From: CAYFRC01 sp050946115
GTDB taxonomy: Bacteria; Bacillota; Clostridia; Christensenellales; Aristaeellaceae
Assembly (NCBI GenBank): GCA_050946115.1
Contig: JBMNUF010000002.1
Location: forward strand, 124,001-188,000
Length of the DNA: 64,000 nt
Reading direction: 5' to 3'
The notes beneath the pieces are model-generated. The model saw only the letters and a list, made by a program, of their open reading frames with translations. It ran no database searches and was not told where the DNA came from. This document shows, piece after piece, positions 24,506-32,004 of the stretch (positions are counted from its first letter, which is position 1; every line of letters begins with the position of its first letter). The translations under genes were made by a program, and so were the position numbers.

Positions 24506-25402
24506 TCAGTCGATGTCCTCCACGATTGCCTCCGGCGGCGTATCGAGCTGTTCGGGTCTGCGCATAACCCCCGTCAGGTAGCGGAACGCGCTCGCGTAGT
24601 AGTAGCCGTCGCAGATGCGCTCGTCCAAAACGGCGGTATAGTCCATCATCAGGCGCACGCGGTCGTTTCCGTCCATGTCGATCACGTGCTTTTTCTCGGT
24701 AATGCCTATCGAGATGAACACGGGGACATTGCCGAAATTGTAGATGTGGTGGTAAATCGCGGGAATGCCGAGGCTCGCCATCGACGTGATGAACATCGAG
24801 CCGTGAAACGGCGAGAGGTTTTTCAGCCACATCGGGAGCAGCCCGAAATAATCCGCGACGCGCAGGCTGAACACCGTAAATTTCTTCAACAACCCCGGAA
24901 TATAGTCGATGTATTTTGCGAGCCTGTCAAAATCCGTGGTCTCCTTGCGCGCGGTGTTGACCTCGCGCTCCATGATCTCGTACACCTGCTCCGCCGTGGC
25001 GTCCAGCGGGATATCCATCGTGATCACAGACTCCTGCCCCTGCAGCGACATTTCCTTTTTGATGCACAGTTCCACCTGAAAAACGTACCTTTGGAAAACC
25101 TTCTGCCCCGCGATGAAGCGGTTGAGTGCAGGCCTCTGGCTGACGGTTCGCGCATATGCCGCGATAAAGACATGCGTACTCGTGAAGTTTTTAAGCCCCT
25201 GCGCGCGCTTTTCGCGCACATACGAATCCACTTCCGTCATGTCCATGGAGCCGCGAAAAAAATTGCAGGCATCATTTCGGTTCGGCATGATGTATACGGC
25301 GATCTTCGCCATCGGATCGAGCGTGCGCAAGAGCCTGCCGTCGTTTCTGTCGCCGAAGCGCCACTTCCTCTTGGGGCGATTGTTTTTCTGTGTATTTCCC
25401 AT
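24506..25402 (-). CDS. E2-like acyltransferase domain protein lacking the catalytic His
   Basis: 298 aa, a stand-alone 2-oxoacid dehydrogenase E2/CAT-fold catalytic domain with no lipoyl or peripheral-binding domain. Conserved segments include F-T-S-T-H-V-F-I-A-A-Y-A-R, P-A-L-N-R-F-I, S-M-A-S-L-G-I-P and a C-terminal L-D-E-R-I-C-D-G-Y (259-267). In active enzymes this last block is D-H-R-x-x-D-G with His as base; here position 261 is Glu. It is therefore unlikely to be a normal acyltransferase and may bind CoA or act as a scaffold or regulator. Cytoplasmic. It precedes the aldolase gene. Confidence 0.75.
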   Translation of the reverse strand: MGNTQKNNRPKRKWRFGDRNDGRLLRTLDPMAKIAVYIMPNRNDACNFFRGSMDMTEVDSYVREKRAQGLKNFTSTHVFIAAYARTVSQRPALNRFIAGQKVFQRYVFQVELCIKKEMSLQGQESVITMDIPLDATAEQVYEIMEREVNTARKETTDFDRLAKYIDYIPGLLKKFTVFSLRVADYFGLLPMWLKNLSPFHGSMFITSMASLGIPAIYHHIYNFGNVPVFISIGITEKKHVIDMDGNDRVRLMMDYTAVLDERICDGYYYASAFRYLTGVMRRPEQLDTPPEAIVEDID

Positions 25403-25440
25403 CTCTATCTACAACCCTTCATTCGATCGTCACGGGGCAT

Positions 25441-25470
25441 ATTGTATCGCACATCCCTTTTGCATTGCAA
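25441..25470 (-). promoter_or_regulatory. Promoter of the E2-like/aldolase operon
   Basis: Minus strand TTGCAA (25470-25465), 18 nt, TACAAT (25446-25441), about 39 nt before the ATG. The same hexamer pair as the promoter at 15770-15798. Confidence 0.5.
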
Positions 25471-25574
25471 GACTACAATCATTAACTATCGGCAAAAACG
25501 ACAACATCGTGGCGTTTTTGCGGCTTTTCGATTTACTCCGCCCTCGAAACTTAACAAAGCGCGCGGTGAAATGC

Positions 25575-25603
25575 TTGTTTGCGGCGGTGTGCCGTGGTAT
25601 AAT
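25575..25603 (+). promoter_or_regulatory. Promoter of tgt
   Basis: TTGTTT (25575-25580), 17 nt, TATAAT (25598-25603). Transcription would start near 25610, too close to an ATG at 25616 for that to be the start of translation; this supports the TTG start at 25634. Confidence 0.65.
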
Positions 25604-25633
25604 GCACTATAAAAAATGGCTGGGGGAGATTCT

Positions 25634-26758
25634 TTGTCGAAGCCCTTTGAATTTGAGCTGCTGCACGTATGCAAACAGACGGGTGCGCGGCGCGGCAGGC
25701 TGCACACGCCCCACGGAACGATCGAAACGCCGACGTTTATGCCCGTAGGCACACAGGCGACCGTCAAGACCATGTCGCCGGACGAATTGAAGGAGATCGG
25801 CTCGGAAATCATCCTTTCCAATACATACCACCTGCACCTGCGCCCGGGGGAAGATCTGGTCGCGGAGGCGGGCGGGCTGCACAACTTCATGCACTGGGAC
25901 AGGCCCATCCTCACCGACAGCGGCGGCTTTCAGGTGTTTTCGCTCTCGGAATTGCGCACCGTCAAGGAGGAGGGCGTGTTCTTCCGCTCGCATTTGGACG
26001 GGAGCAAGCACTTCATGTCGCCCGAGGTGTCCATCGGCATACAGGAAAAACTGGGCGCGGACATCATCATGCAGTTTGACGAATGCAGCGCATGGCCCTG
26101 CGCGCCGAAGGATGCGGAAAGGGCGCTCGGGCGCACGCTGCGCTGGCTCACCCGCTGCATGGATGCCAAGACACGGGACGATCAGGCGCTGTTCGGCATC
26201 GTGCAGGGCGCGTTTATCGCCGAACTGCGCAGGCACAGCGCGCAGGAACTGGCGAAGCTGGATCTGCCGGGGTTCGGCATCGGCGGGCTCAGCGTGGGCG
26301 AACCGAAGGACATCATGTACGATATGCTGGAGGTCGTCTGCCCCGAGCTGCCCGTGGAAAAGCCGCGCTACCTCATGGGCGTGGGCTCGCCCGACTGCCT
26401 CATCGAGGGCGTGCTGCGCGGCGTGGATATGTTCGACTGCGTGCTCGCAACGCGCGTCGCGCGAAACGGCACCGTGTTCACGCGAAACGGGCGGCTCGTC
26501 ATCCGAAACGCCGCTTACGCGCACGACTTTTCTCCGCTCGACGACACGTGCGACTGCTACGCCTGCCGGAATTTCTCCCGCGCGTACATCCGGCACCTGT
26601 TCAAGGCGGGAGAGATTTTGGCGCTTCGGCTCACAAGCATGCACAACCTCCGCTTTTTAATCCGCCTCATGGAGGATATGCGCAAAGCCATCGAGCAGGA
26701 CGCGCTCAGGGACTTCACGGAGGGCTTTTACGCGACGCACGGGCGGGATAACTGGTAG
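25634..26758 (+). CDS. tgt: tRNA-guanine transglycosylase (queuine tRNA-ribosyltransferase)
   Basis: 374 aa, the normal length. It exchanges guanine-34 of GUN-anticodon tRNAs for preQ1. The substrate pocket D-S-G-G-F-Q-V-F carries the first catalytic Asp. F-D-E-C-S and G-G-L-S-V-G-E follow, then the nucleophile region V-D-M-F-D-C-V-L-A-T-R, and the zinc site is C-D-C-Y-A-C with a His about 26 residues after the last Cys. The start is TTG with GGGGGAGA 5-6 nt upstream; an in-frame ATG six codons earlier has no ribosome site. Followed by yajC, a common order (tgt-yajC-secDF), although secDF is absent here. Confidence 0.96.
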   Translation: MSKPFEFELLHVCKQTGARRGRLHTPHGTIETPTFMPVGTQATVKTMSPDELKEIGSEIILSNTYHLHLRPGEDLVAEAGGLHNFMHWDRPILTDSGGFQVFSLSELRTVKEEGVFFRSHLDGSKHFMSPEVSIGIQEKLGADIIMQFDECSAWPCAPKDAERALGRTLRWLTRCMDAKTRDDQALFGIVQGAFIAELRRHSAQELAKLDLPGFGIGGLSVGEPKDIMYDMLEVVCPELPVEKPRYLMGVGSPDCLIEGVLRGVDMFDCVLATRVARNGTVFTRNGRLVIRNAAYAHDFSPLDDTCDCYACRNFSRAYIRHLFKAGEILALRLTSMHNLRFLIRLMEDMRKAIEQDALRDFTEGFYATHGRDNW

Positions 26759-26785
26759 ATTTAACGCATTTGTTCGATTTGCTTG

Positions 26786-26814
26786 TTGTTTCGCGCGCGA
26801 GTTTTCTGTATAAT
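26786..26814 (+). promoter_or_regulatory. Promoter of yajC
   Basis: TTGTTT (26786-26791), 17 nt, TATAAT (26809-26814), 30 nt before the ATG; practically the same hexamers as the tgt promoter. Confidence 0.65.
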
Positions 26815-26844
26815 AGGCGTATAACGATTGTTTGGAGGAATACT

Positions 26845-27219
26845 ATGCTTACAAAGACGCTCACCCTCATCGAGACGGCAGTCTCCACAGGCACTACAGA
26901 GGCAATGGCGGAACAGGGCGGGCTGGCGCAGATGCTCTCCCCCATCCTGCTCATGGTTGTGATGTTCGGCGCGCTCTACTTCATGATGATCCGCCCGCAG
27001 CGCAAGAAGGACAAGCAGGTCAAGGACATGCTCGCCGCACTGAAGCCCGGAGACCGCATTTGCACCATCGGCGGCATCTACGGCACGATCACTTCCATCA
27101 AGGACGATACCGTCATCGTCGCCGTCGGCGCGCAGAAGACGCCCTTGGTCTTCGCCCGCTGGGGCATCCGCTCGGTAGAGGATGCGCCGCTGGAGAACGA
27201 TACGGAACCCGCGGTATAA
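26845..27219 (+). CDS. yajC: Preprotein translocase subunit YajC
   Basis: 124 aa. One membrane helix (about residues 31-47) ends in M-I-R-P-Q-R-K-K-D-K, the YajC hallmark. Then comes the cytoplasmic domain with L-K-P-G-D-R-I-C-T-I-G-G-I-Y-G. It is an accessory of SecDF in the Sec translocase. TTGGAGGAA precedes the ATG. Own promoter and strong terminator, so mostly monocistronic. The N-terminal 25 residues before the helix are a little longer than usual. Confidence 0.92.
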   Translation: MLTKTLTLIETAVSTGTTEAMAEQGGLAQMLSPILLMVVMFGALYFMMIRPQRKKDKQVKDMLAALKPGDRICTIGGIYGTITSIKDDTVIVAVGAQKTPLVFARWGIRSVEDAPLENDTEPAV

Positions 27220-27230
27220 AAAGCATGAGA

Positions 27231-27258
27231 GCATTCGCCTTGCGGCGGATGCTTTTTT
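27231..27258 (+). terminator. Intrinsic terminator after yajC
   Basis: GCATTCGCC (27231-27239) pairs with GGCGGATGC (27244-27252), loop TTGC, followed by six T. Textbook form. Confidence 0.9.
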
Positions 27259-27276
27259 GAAAGGCAGGGATATTTT

Positions 27277-27801
27277 GTGGATTATGCGGAACTCATTTTG
27301 AAGCGGGAAAGCTGCAGGAACTATGACCCCGCACGAAAGGTCGAGCGGGAAAAAATCGAGCAATGCCTGAACGCGGCGCGGCTCGCGCCGTCCGCGTGCA
27401 ACAGCCAGCCGTGGCACTATTGGGTCATCACAAACGGCGAATCCGTGAAAAAGGCGGCAAAGGCGACGCAGGTCGGCTTGCTCAACGGCTTCACGAAGGA
27501 TTGCCCCGTTTTGGTTGCCGTCACGGAGGAGGAGGCCTTTTTGCGGCAGGGGCAAGCCAACCAGAAATTCGCGCAGATGGATTTGGGGCTTTCGGTATCG
27601 CAATTTTGCTGCATGGCGACGGAATTGGGGCTTTCCACCTGCATCATGGGCGCGTTTGACGAGCAGGCAATTCGCAAAATCGCCTCCATCCCGGACACTT
27701 CCCGCCTTCGCCTCGTGCTCGCGCTGGGATACGCGAAGGATGCCTCCGTCCGCAAAAAAACGCGCAAGCCGCTCGGGGAGATTTCGACCTTCATCGAATA
27801 G
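27277..27801 (+). CDS. Nitroreductase family protein
   Basis: 174 aa. FMN site R-E-S-C-R-N-Y at the N-terminus, A-P-S-A-C-N-S-Q-P-W-H-Y, the segment M-D-L-G-L-S-V-S-Q-F, and a C-terminal L-A-L-G-Y-A-K-D plus K-K-T-R-K-P-L. It is not closely similar to the nitroreductase at 18.7 kb (different middle part). The GTG start has GGCAGGGA upstream and lies 18 nt after the yajC terminator; no promoter could be seen in that gap, so expression may depend on read-through. Confidence 0.88.
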   Translation: MDYAELILKRESCRNYDPARKVEREKIEQCLNAARLAPSACNSQPWHYWVITNGESVKKAAKATQVGLLNGFTKDCPVLVAVTEEEAFLRQGQANQKFAQMDLGLSVSQFCCMATELGLSTCIMGAFDEQAIRKIASIPDTSRLRLVLALGYAKDASVRKKTRKPLGEISTFIE

Positions 27802-27818
27802 CATACCAAACATTTTAC

Positions 27819-27847
27819 TTGACAGAAGGCGCGCATTGTGCCAAAAT
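27819..27847 (+). promoter_or_regulatory. Promoter of the thrS T-box leader
   Basis: TTGACA (27819-27824), 17 nt, CAAAAT (27842-27847). A consensus -35; the leader RNA would start near 27854. Confidence 0.65.
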
Positions 27848-27853
27848 AGAGGC

Positions 27854-28068
27854 GATTCGTTCGGGATGACGGGGAAAGGCATTGCGCGAAAAACCGCGTC
27901 AGAGAGAGCGCGCCATAGGCTGCAAGCGCGCTTCGCGGCAGGGCAAGAGCTACCACCCTCCGACCGTGCGCGCATGGGTGCGATAGAGCCCGCATGAGTG
28001 GAAAACAAGTTGGGTGGAACCGCGGACAGATCGTCCGTCCCTTCGTCGGGGCGGACGTGTTTTTATTT
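27854..28068 (+). promoter_or_regulatory. T-box leader (tRNA-sensing riboswitch) upstream of thrS
   Basis: The T-box sequence TGGGTGGAACCGCG is at 28011-28024. The terminator is a 10 bp stem, CGTCCGTCCC (28032-28041) with GGGGCGGACG (28048-28057), followed by TGTTTTTATTT. Upstream, GGATGACGGGGAA (27865-27877) and AGAGAGC (27903-27909) fit the conserved parts of Stem I. ACC triplets at 27952-27957 lie where a Thr specifier could sit, but folding would be needed to fix it. Uncharged tRNA-Thr would stabilise the antiterminator and allow transcription of thrS and what follows. Confidence 0.9.
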
Positions 28069-28081
28069 GGGAGGAATGGCA

Positions 28082-29983
28082 ATGGTTCTTACAATTGACG
28101 GACGGACGATGGAATTTGATGACGGGATGAACGCGCTGGATATCGCGGGCAAGCTGGGCGGGGATGTCAAAAAGACCGCGCTGGCGGCGAAGTTGGACGG
28201 GGAAACTATCGATCTTGTCAAGCCCATTGCGGGCGATCACGAGCTGAAGTTTCTCACCTTCGCAGACGAGGACGGGCGCCACGCGCTGCGCCACACCGCG
28301 AGCCACATCCTGGCGCAGGCGGTATTGAGGCTGCGGCCCGATGCGAAGCTCGCCATCGGCCCCGCCATCGAAAACGGCTTCTACTACGATTTCGACGCGG
28401 AAGAGCCGTTCACGCCGGATTTCCTCAAGGCAGTCGAAAAGGAAATGCAGAAAATCGTCAAGCAGAATCTCCGCCTGGAGCGCTTCGAGCTGCCCCGCGC
28501 GGAGGCGATCGAGCTGACCGAGAAGATGGCGCAACCCTATAAGACCGAACTAATCCGCGACCTTCCCGAGGATGAGACCATTTCCTTCTATAAGCAGGGC
28601 GATTTTACGGACCTGTGCGCCGGTCCGCACCTTCCGTCCACGGGCAGGGTGAAGGCGTTCAAGCTCATGAGCATCGCGGGCGCGTACTGGCGCGGCAGCG
28701 AAAAGAACAAGATGCTCCAGCGCATCTACGGCACGGCGTTTTTCGACAAGGAAGAGCTGGATGCCTACCTCGCCCGCCTCGAGGAGGCGAAAAAGCGCGA
28801 CCACAGAAAGCTCGGCAAGGAACTCGACCTGTTCTCCCTCATGGACGAAGGCCCCGGCTTCCCCTTCTTCTTCCCGAAGGGCATGATTCTGCGAAACCTT
28901 CTGGAGGGCTACTGGCGCAAAATCCATACCGAATACGGCTACGAGGAGATCAAGACGCCCATCATGCTGAACCGCCAGCTTTGGGAGACCTCCGGCCACT
29001 GGGACCACTACCGCGAGAACATGTACACCACCAAGATCGACGACCAGGATTTCGCGATCAAGCCCATGAACTGCCCCGGCGGCATTTTGGTATATAAGAG
29101 AAAGACGTGGAGCTATCGCGAACTCCCCTGCCGCAGCGGCGAACTGGGGCTCGTCCACAGGCACGAGCTTTCGGGCGCGCTGCACGGGCTGATGCGCGTG
29201 AGGTGTTTCACGCAGGACGACGCGCACATCTTCATGACGCCCGCGCAGATCAAGGACGAGATCATCGGCGTGTACCGCCTGATCGACGAGGTCTATAAGG
29301 TCTTCGGCTTCAAATACCGCGTGGAGCTCTCCACGCGCCCGGAAAATTCCATCGGCACGGACGAAATGTGGGAGCAGGCGACACGCGGCCTGCAGGGCGC
29401 GCTCGACGAACTGGGCGTGACATACGTCGTCAACGAGGGCGACGGCGCATTCTACGGCCCCAAGATCGACTTCCACTTGGAGGATTCGATCGGCAGAACC
29501 TGGCAGTGCGGCACGATCCAGCTCGACATGAACCTGCCCGAGCGGTTCGAGCTGACCTACGTCGGCGCGGACGGCGAAAAGCACCGCCCCGTCATGATCC
29601 ATCGCGTGGCGTTCGGCTCCATCGAGCGCTTCATCGGCATATTGACGGAGCACTTCGCGGGCGCGTTCCCGCTGTGGCTCTCGCCCGTACAGTGCAAGAT
29701 CATGACCATCACCAACCGCGGCGACGAGGCGGCAAAAGCGCTGGAAAGCGCGCTGCGCAAGGCGGGCTTCCGCGTGGAAATGGACCTGCGCAACGAGAAG
29801 ATCGGCTTCAAAATCCGCGAGGCGCAGGTGGAGAAAGTGCCCTACATGCTGGTGATCGGCGACAAGGAGGCCGAAAGCGGCGAGGTCGCGGTGCGCTCCC
29901 GCAAGAAGGGCGATATGGGCTCCATGAAGGCGGATGCGCTCCTATCGATGCTCAAAGAAGAGGTCGATACGAAAGCCCTGTAA
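28082..29983 (+). CDS. thrS: Threonine-tRNA ligase
   Basis: 633 aa, normal length. TGS domain at residues 1-60, editing domain with H-T-A-S-H (71-75) and D-L-C-A-G-P-H. The class II catalytic core has M-N-C-P-G-G (zinc Cys), R-H-E-L-S-G-A, F-T-Q-D-D-A-H, H-R-V-A-F-G-S-I-E-R and a C-terminal anticodon-binding domain. Charges tRNA-Thr. Two ATGs lie near: the second, 7 nt after GGGAGGA, is taken because the first touches the ribosome site. Under T-box control. Longer frames run into the leader RNA. Confidence 0.97.
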   Translation: MVLTIDGRTMEFDDGMNALDIAGKLGGDVKKTALAAKLDGETIDLVKPIAGDHELKFLTFADEDGRHALRHTASHILAQAVLRLRPDAKLAIGPAIENGFYYDFDAEEPFTPDFLKAVEKEMQKIVKQNLRLERFELPRAEAIELTEKMAQPYKTELIRDLPEDETISFYKQGDFTDLCAGPHLPSTGRVKAFKLMSIAGAYWRGSEKNKMLQRIYGTAFFDKEELDAYLARLEEAKKRDHRKLGKELDLFSLMDEGPGFPFFFPKGMILRNLLEGYWRKIHTEYGYEEIKTPIMLNRQLWETSGHWDHYRENMYTTKIDDQDFAIKPMNCPGGILVYKRKTWSYRELPCRSGELGLVHRHELSGALHGLMRVRCFTQDDAHIFMTPAQIKDEIIGVYRLIDEVYKVFGFKYRVELSTRPENSIGTDEMWEQATRGLQGALDELGVTYVVNEGDGAFYGPKIDFHLEDSIGRTWQCGTIQLDMNLPERFELTYVGADGEKHRPVMIHRVAFGSIERFIGILTEHFAGAFPLWLSPVQCKIMTITNRGDEAAKALESALRKAGFRVEMDLRNEKIGFKIREAQVEKVPYMLVIGDKEAESGEVAVRSRKKGDMGSMKADALLSMLKEEVDTKAL

Positions 29984-30019
29984 ATCGGATACCGAAACTA
30001 TGCATCAGAGGTGACGGAC

Positions 30020-31054
30020 ATGGAACGGATTACCGTCGCGGTGGACGCGATGGGCGGAGACAACGCGCCGAACGCGATCGTCGCAGGCGCCATCGAGGCG
30101 CTTCGCCGAATGCCCGAGGCGAACGTCCTCCTCTTCGGGCGGAAAGAGGCGCTGGAAGGCCTGATTGCGGACTGTGCGGACGTGCGGGATCGGCTCGAGA
30201 TCGTCCCGTGCGAAGAAGTGATTTCTATCGAGGACTCGCCCATGCTCGCGATCCGCAAAAAGAAGGACTCCTCGCTCGTAAGGGCGATGCTCGCCGTGAG
30301 GGAGAAACAGGCGCAGGCGGTGCTTTCGGCGGGCTCTACCGGCGCTGTGCTCGCGGGCGGCATGTTTCGCGTCGGGCGGATTCAGGGCATCGATCGCCCC
30401 GCCCTCGCGCCGGTGATTCCGGGCAGGGAAAAGCCGTATCTGCTCATCGATGCCGGCGCGAACGTGGACTGCCAGAGCGCGTATCTCGAGCAGTTCGGGC
30501 TCATGGGCAGCGTCTATATGGAAAAAGTGCTGCACGTCAAAGACCCCCTCGTGTGCCTCGCCAACATCGGCGCGGAGGAGGAAAAGGGCAACAAACTCTA
30601 TAAGGAAGCGTACCAACGGATGAAAGCGCAAACCGCCTACCGCTTCGGCGGCAATATCGAGGGGCGGGACATCCCCTTCGGCCGCGCGGACGTGGTCGTC
30701 GCGGACGGGTTCGACGGCAACCTCATCCTGAAGTACACGGAAGGGCTGGCAATGGCGCTCATGGGGATGCTCAAGGACGAGATCCGGTCCTCGACGAGGG
30801 CAAAACTCGGCGCGCTTTTGATGAAGGACACCTTTGCCGGTTTCAAAAAGCGCATGAACTACGAGGATCACGGCGGCGCGCCGCTGTTGGGCGTGGAGGG
30901 CGTGGTCGTAAAGGCGCACGGAAGCTCCAGCGCCAAGGCGATCGCCTCCGCACTCAGGCAGACGAGGGACATGGTCATAGGGGATGTCCCCGGGCAGATT
31001 AGGCAGGGGCTCTTGGGCCTCTCCGGAAAGGAACGGGAGAAAGACAATGTATGA
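30020..31054 (+). CDS. plsX: Phosphate acyltransferase PlsX
   Basis: 344 aa. Signature A-V-D-A-M-G-G-D-N-A-P at the N-terminus, S-A-G-S-T-G-A in the middle, L-I-D-A-G-A-N-V-D and V-V-A-D-G-F-D-G-N. It converts acyl-ACP to acyl-phosphate for phospholipid synthesis. The ATG with AGAGGTGA upstream was taken; a GTG three codons earlier lies inside that site. It is 36 nt after thrS with no terminator between. It overlaps acpP by 8 nt. Confidence 0.95.
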   Translation: MERITVAVDAMGGDNAPNAIVAGAIEALRRMPEANVLLFGRKEALEGLIADCADVRDRLEIVPCEEVISIEDSPMLAIRKKKDSSLVRAMLAVREKQAQAVLSAGSTGAVLAGGMFRVGRIQGIDRPALAPVIPGREKPYLLIDAGANVDCQSAYLEQFGLMGSVYMEKVLHVKDPLVCLANIGAEEEKGNKLYKEAYQRMKAQTAYRFGGNIEGRDIPFGRADVVVADGFDGNLILKYTEGLAMALMGMLKDEIRSSTRAKLGALLMKDTFAGFKKRMNYEDHGGAPLLGVEGVVVKAHGSSSAKAIASALRQTRDMVIGDVPGQIRQGLLGLSGKEREKDNV

Positions 31055-31271
31055 CAAGATCGTAAGGCTTATTTGCGAACAGCTTCCGGTGCAGCCGGAG
31101 GACGTGAAGCCGGAATCGAACCTGGTGGAGGATCTGGGTGCGGATTCCGCGAACCTCATGATGCTCATCATGGACCTGGAGCAGGAATTCAACGTGACGG
31201 TCGAGGACGAGGTACTCGTCTCCATCGCCACGGTGCAGGACATTTGGGATTATCTGAAGGAGCACGCGTAA
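31047..31271 (+). CDS. acpP: Acyl carrier protein with DSA instead of DSL motif
   Basis: 74 aa, four-helix carrier protein. The phosphopantetheine Ser is Ser34 in L-G-A-D-S-A-N-L. The usual motif is D-S-L; the Leu is Ala here and the following helix reads L-M-M-L-I-M-D-L-E-Q-E-F. It sits in the conserved plsX-acpP-rnc order, so it is most likely the fatty-acid carrier in spite of the change. GGAACGGGAG upstream. Its stop overlaps the rnc start (TAATG). Confidence 0.9.
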   Translation: MYDKIVRLICEQLPVQPEDVKPESNLVEDLGADSANLMMLIMDLEQEFNVTVEDEVLVSIATVQDIWDYLKEHA

Positions 31272-31939
31272 TGCCCCTTGAGGACGCGATCGGATATCGG
31301 TTTCGGGACAAGGCGCTGCTAAAGACCGCGCTGACCCACCCCTCCTACGGCAAGGATCACGGCACGCCCCACTACCAAAGGCTCGAGTTTTTGGGCGACG
31401 CGGTATTGGAACTCGCGGTGAGCCAAATGCTGTTCGAGGCGCGCCCCGCCCTGCAGGAAGGGCAGATGACCTTTATCCGCGCGCGCCTCGTGCGGGAGGA
31501 GACGCTGTCCGAAATCGCGCTCGAAATCGGGCTGGACCGCGAAATGCGCCTTTCGCACGGCGAAGAGCTGAGCGGCGGAAGGGAAAAGCCGTCCATCCTC
31601 TCGGACATGGCGGAGGCGGTCATCGCGGCGATCTATCTGGACGGCGGCTTTGAAAGCGCGGCGGCGTTCGTGCGGCGCATCTTTTGTGGGCGCATCGCGG
31701 AGGCCGTGAAGGACGGCGGGCTCGATGCGAAGAGCAGGCTGCAAATCCTGCTCGAAAAGCGGCAGCCGGGGCTTCGCCCCATGTATACAATCGTATCGCA
31801 GGAGGGGCCGCCGCACGACAGCGTATTTACATGCCACCTCTTTATCGAAGGTGTGCTGCGCGGAGAGGGCTTAGGCAAAAGCAAGCGCGAGGCGGAGATC
31901 GCCGCCGCGCAAATGACGCTCGGGGAAATGGAAGGCTGA
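31271..31939 (+). CDS. rnc: Ribonuclease III
   Basis: 222 aa. RNase III signature R-L-E-F-L-G-D-A-V-L-E-L near residue 37, catalytic second site D-M-A-E-A-V-I-A-A-I-Y near 117, and a C-terminal double-stranded RNA-binding domain (S-R-L-Q-I-L-L-E-K to the end, with G-K-S-K-R-E-A-E). It processes rRNA precursors and structured mRNAs. The ATG overlaps the acpP stop by one base, so translation is coupled. Confidence 0.96.
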   Translation: MPLEDAIGYRFRDKALLKTALTHPSYGKDHGTPHYQRLEFLGDAVLELAVSQMLFEARPALQEGQMTFIRARLVREETLSEIALEIGLDREMRLSHGEELSGGREKPSILSDMAEAVIAAIYLDGGFESAAAFVRRIFCGRIAEAVKDGGLDAKSRLQILLEKRQPGLRPMYTIVSQEGPPHDSVFTCHLFIEGVLRGEGLGKSKREAEIAAAQMTLGEMEG

Positions 31940-32004
31940 AAGGAGACCGATCAGCCCGTTTTGCGTATCCCTTTTTGGAGCGCGGAATACGGAGGATGGC
32001 TGCA

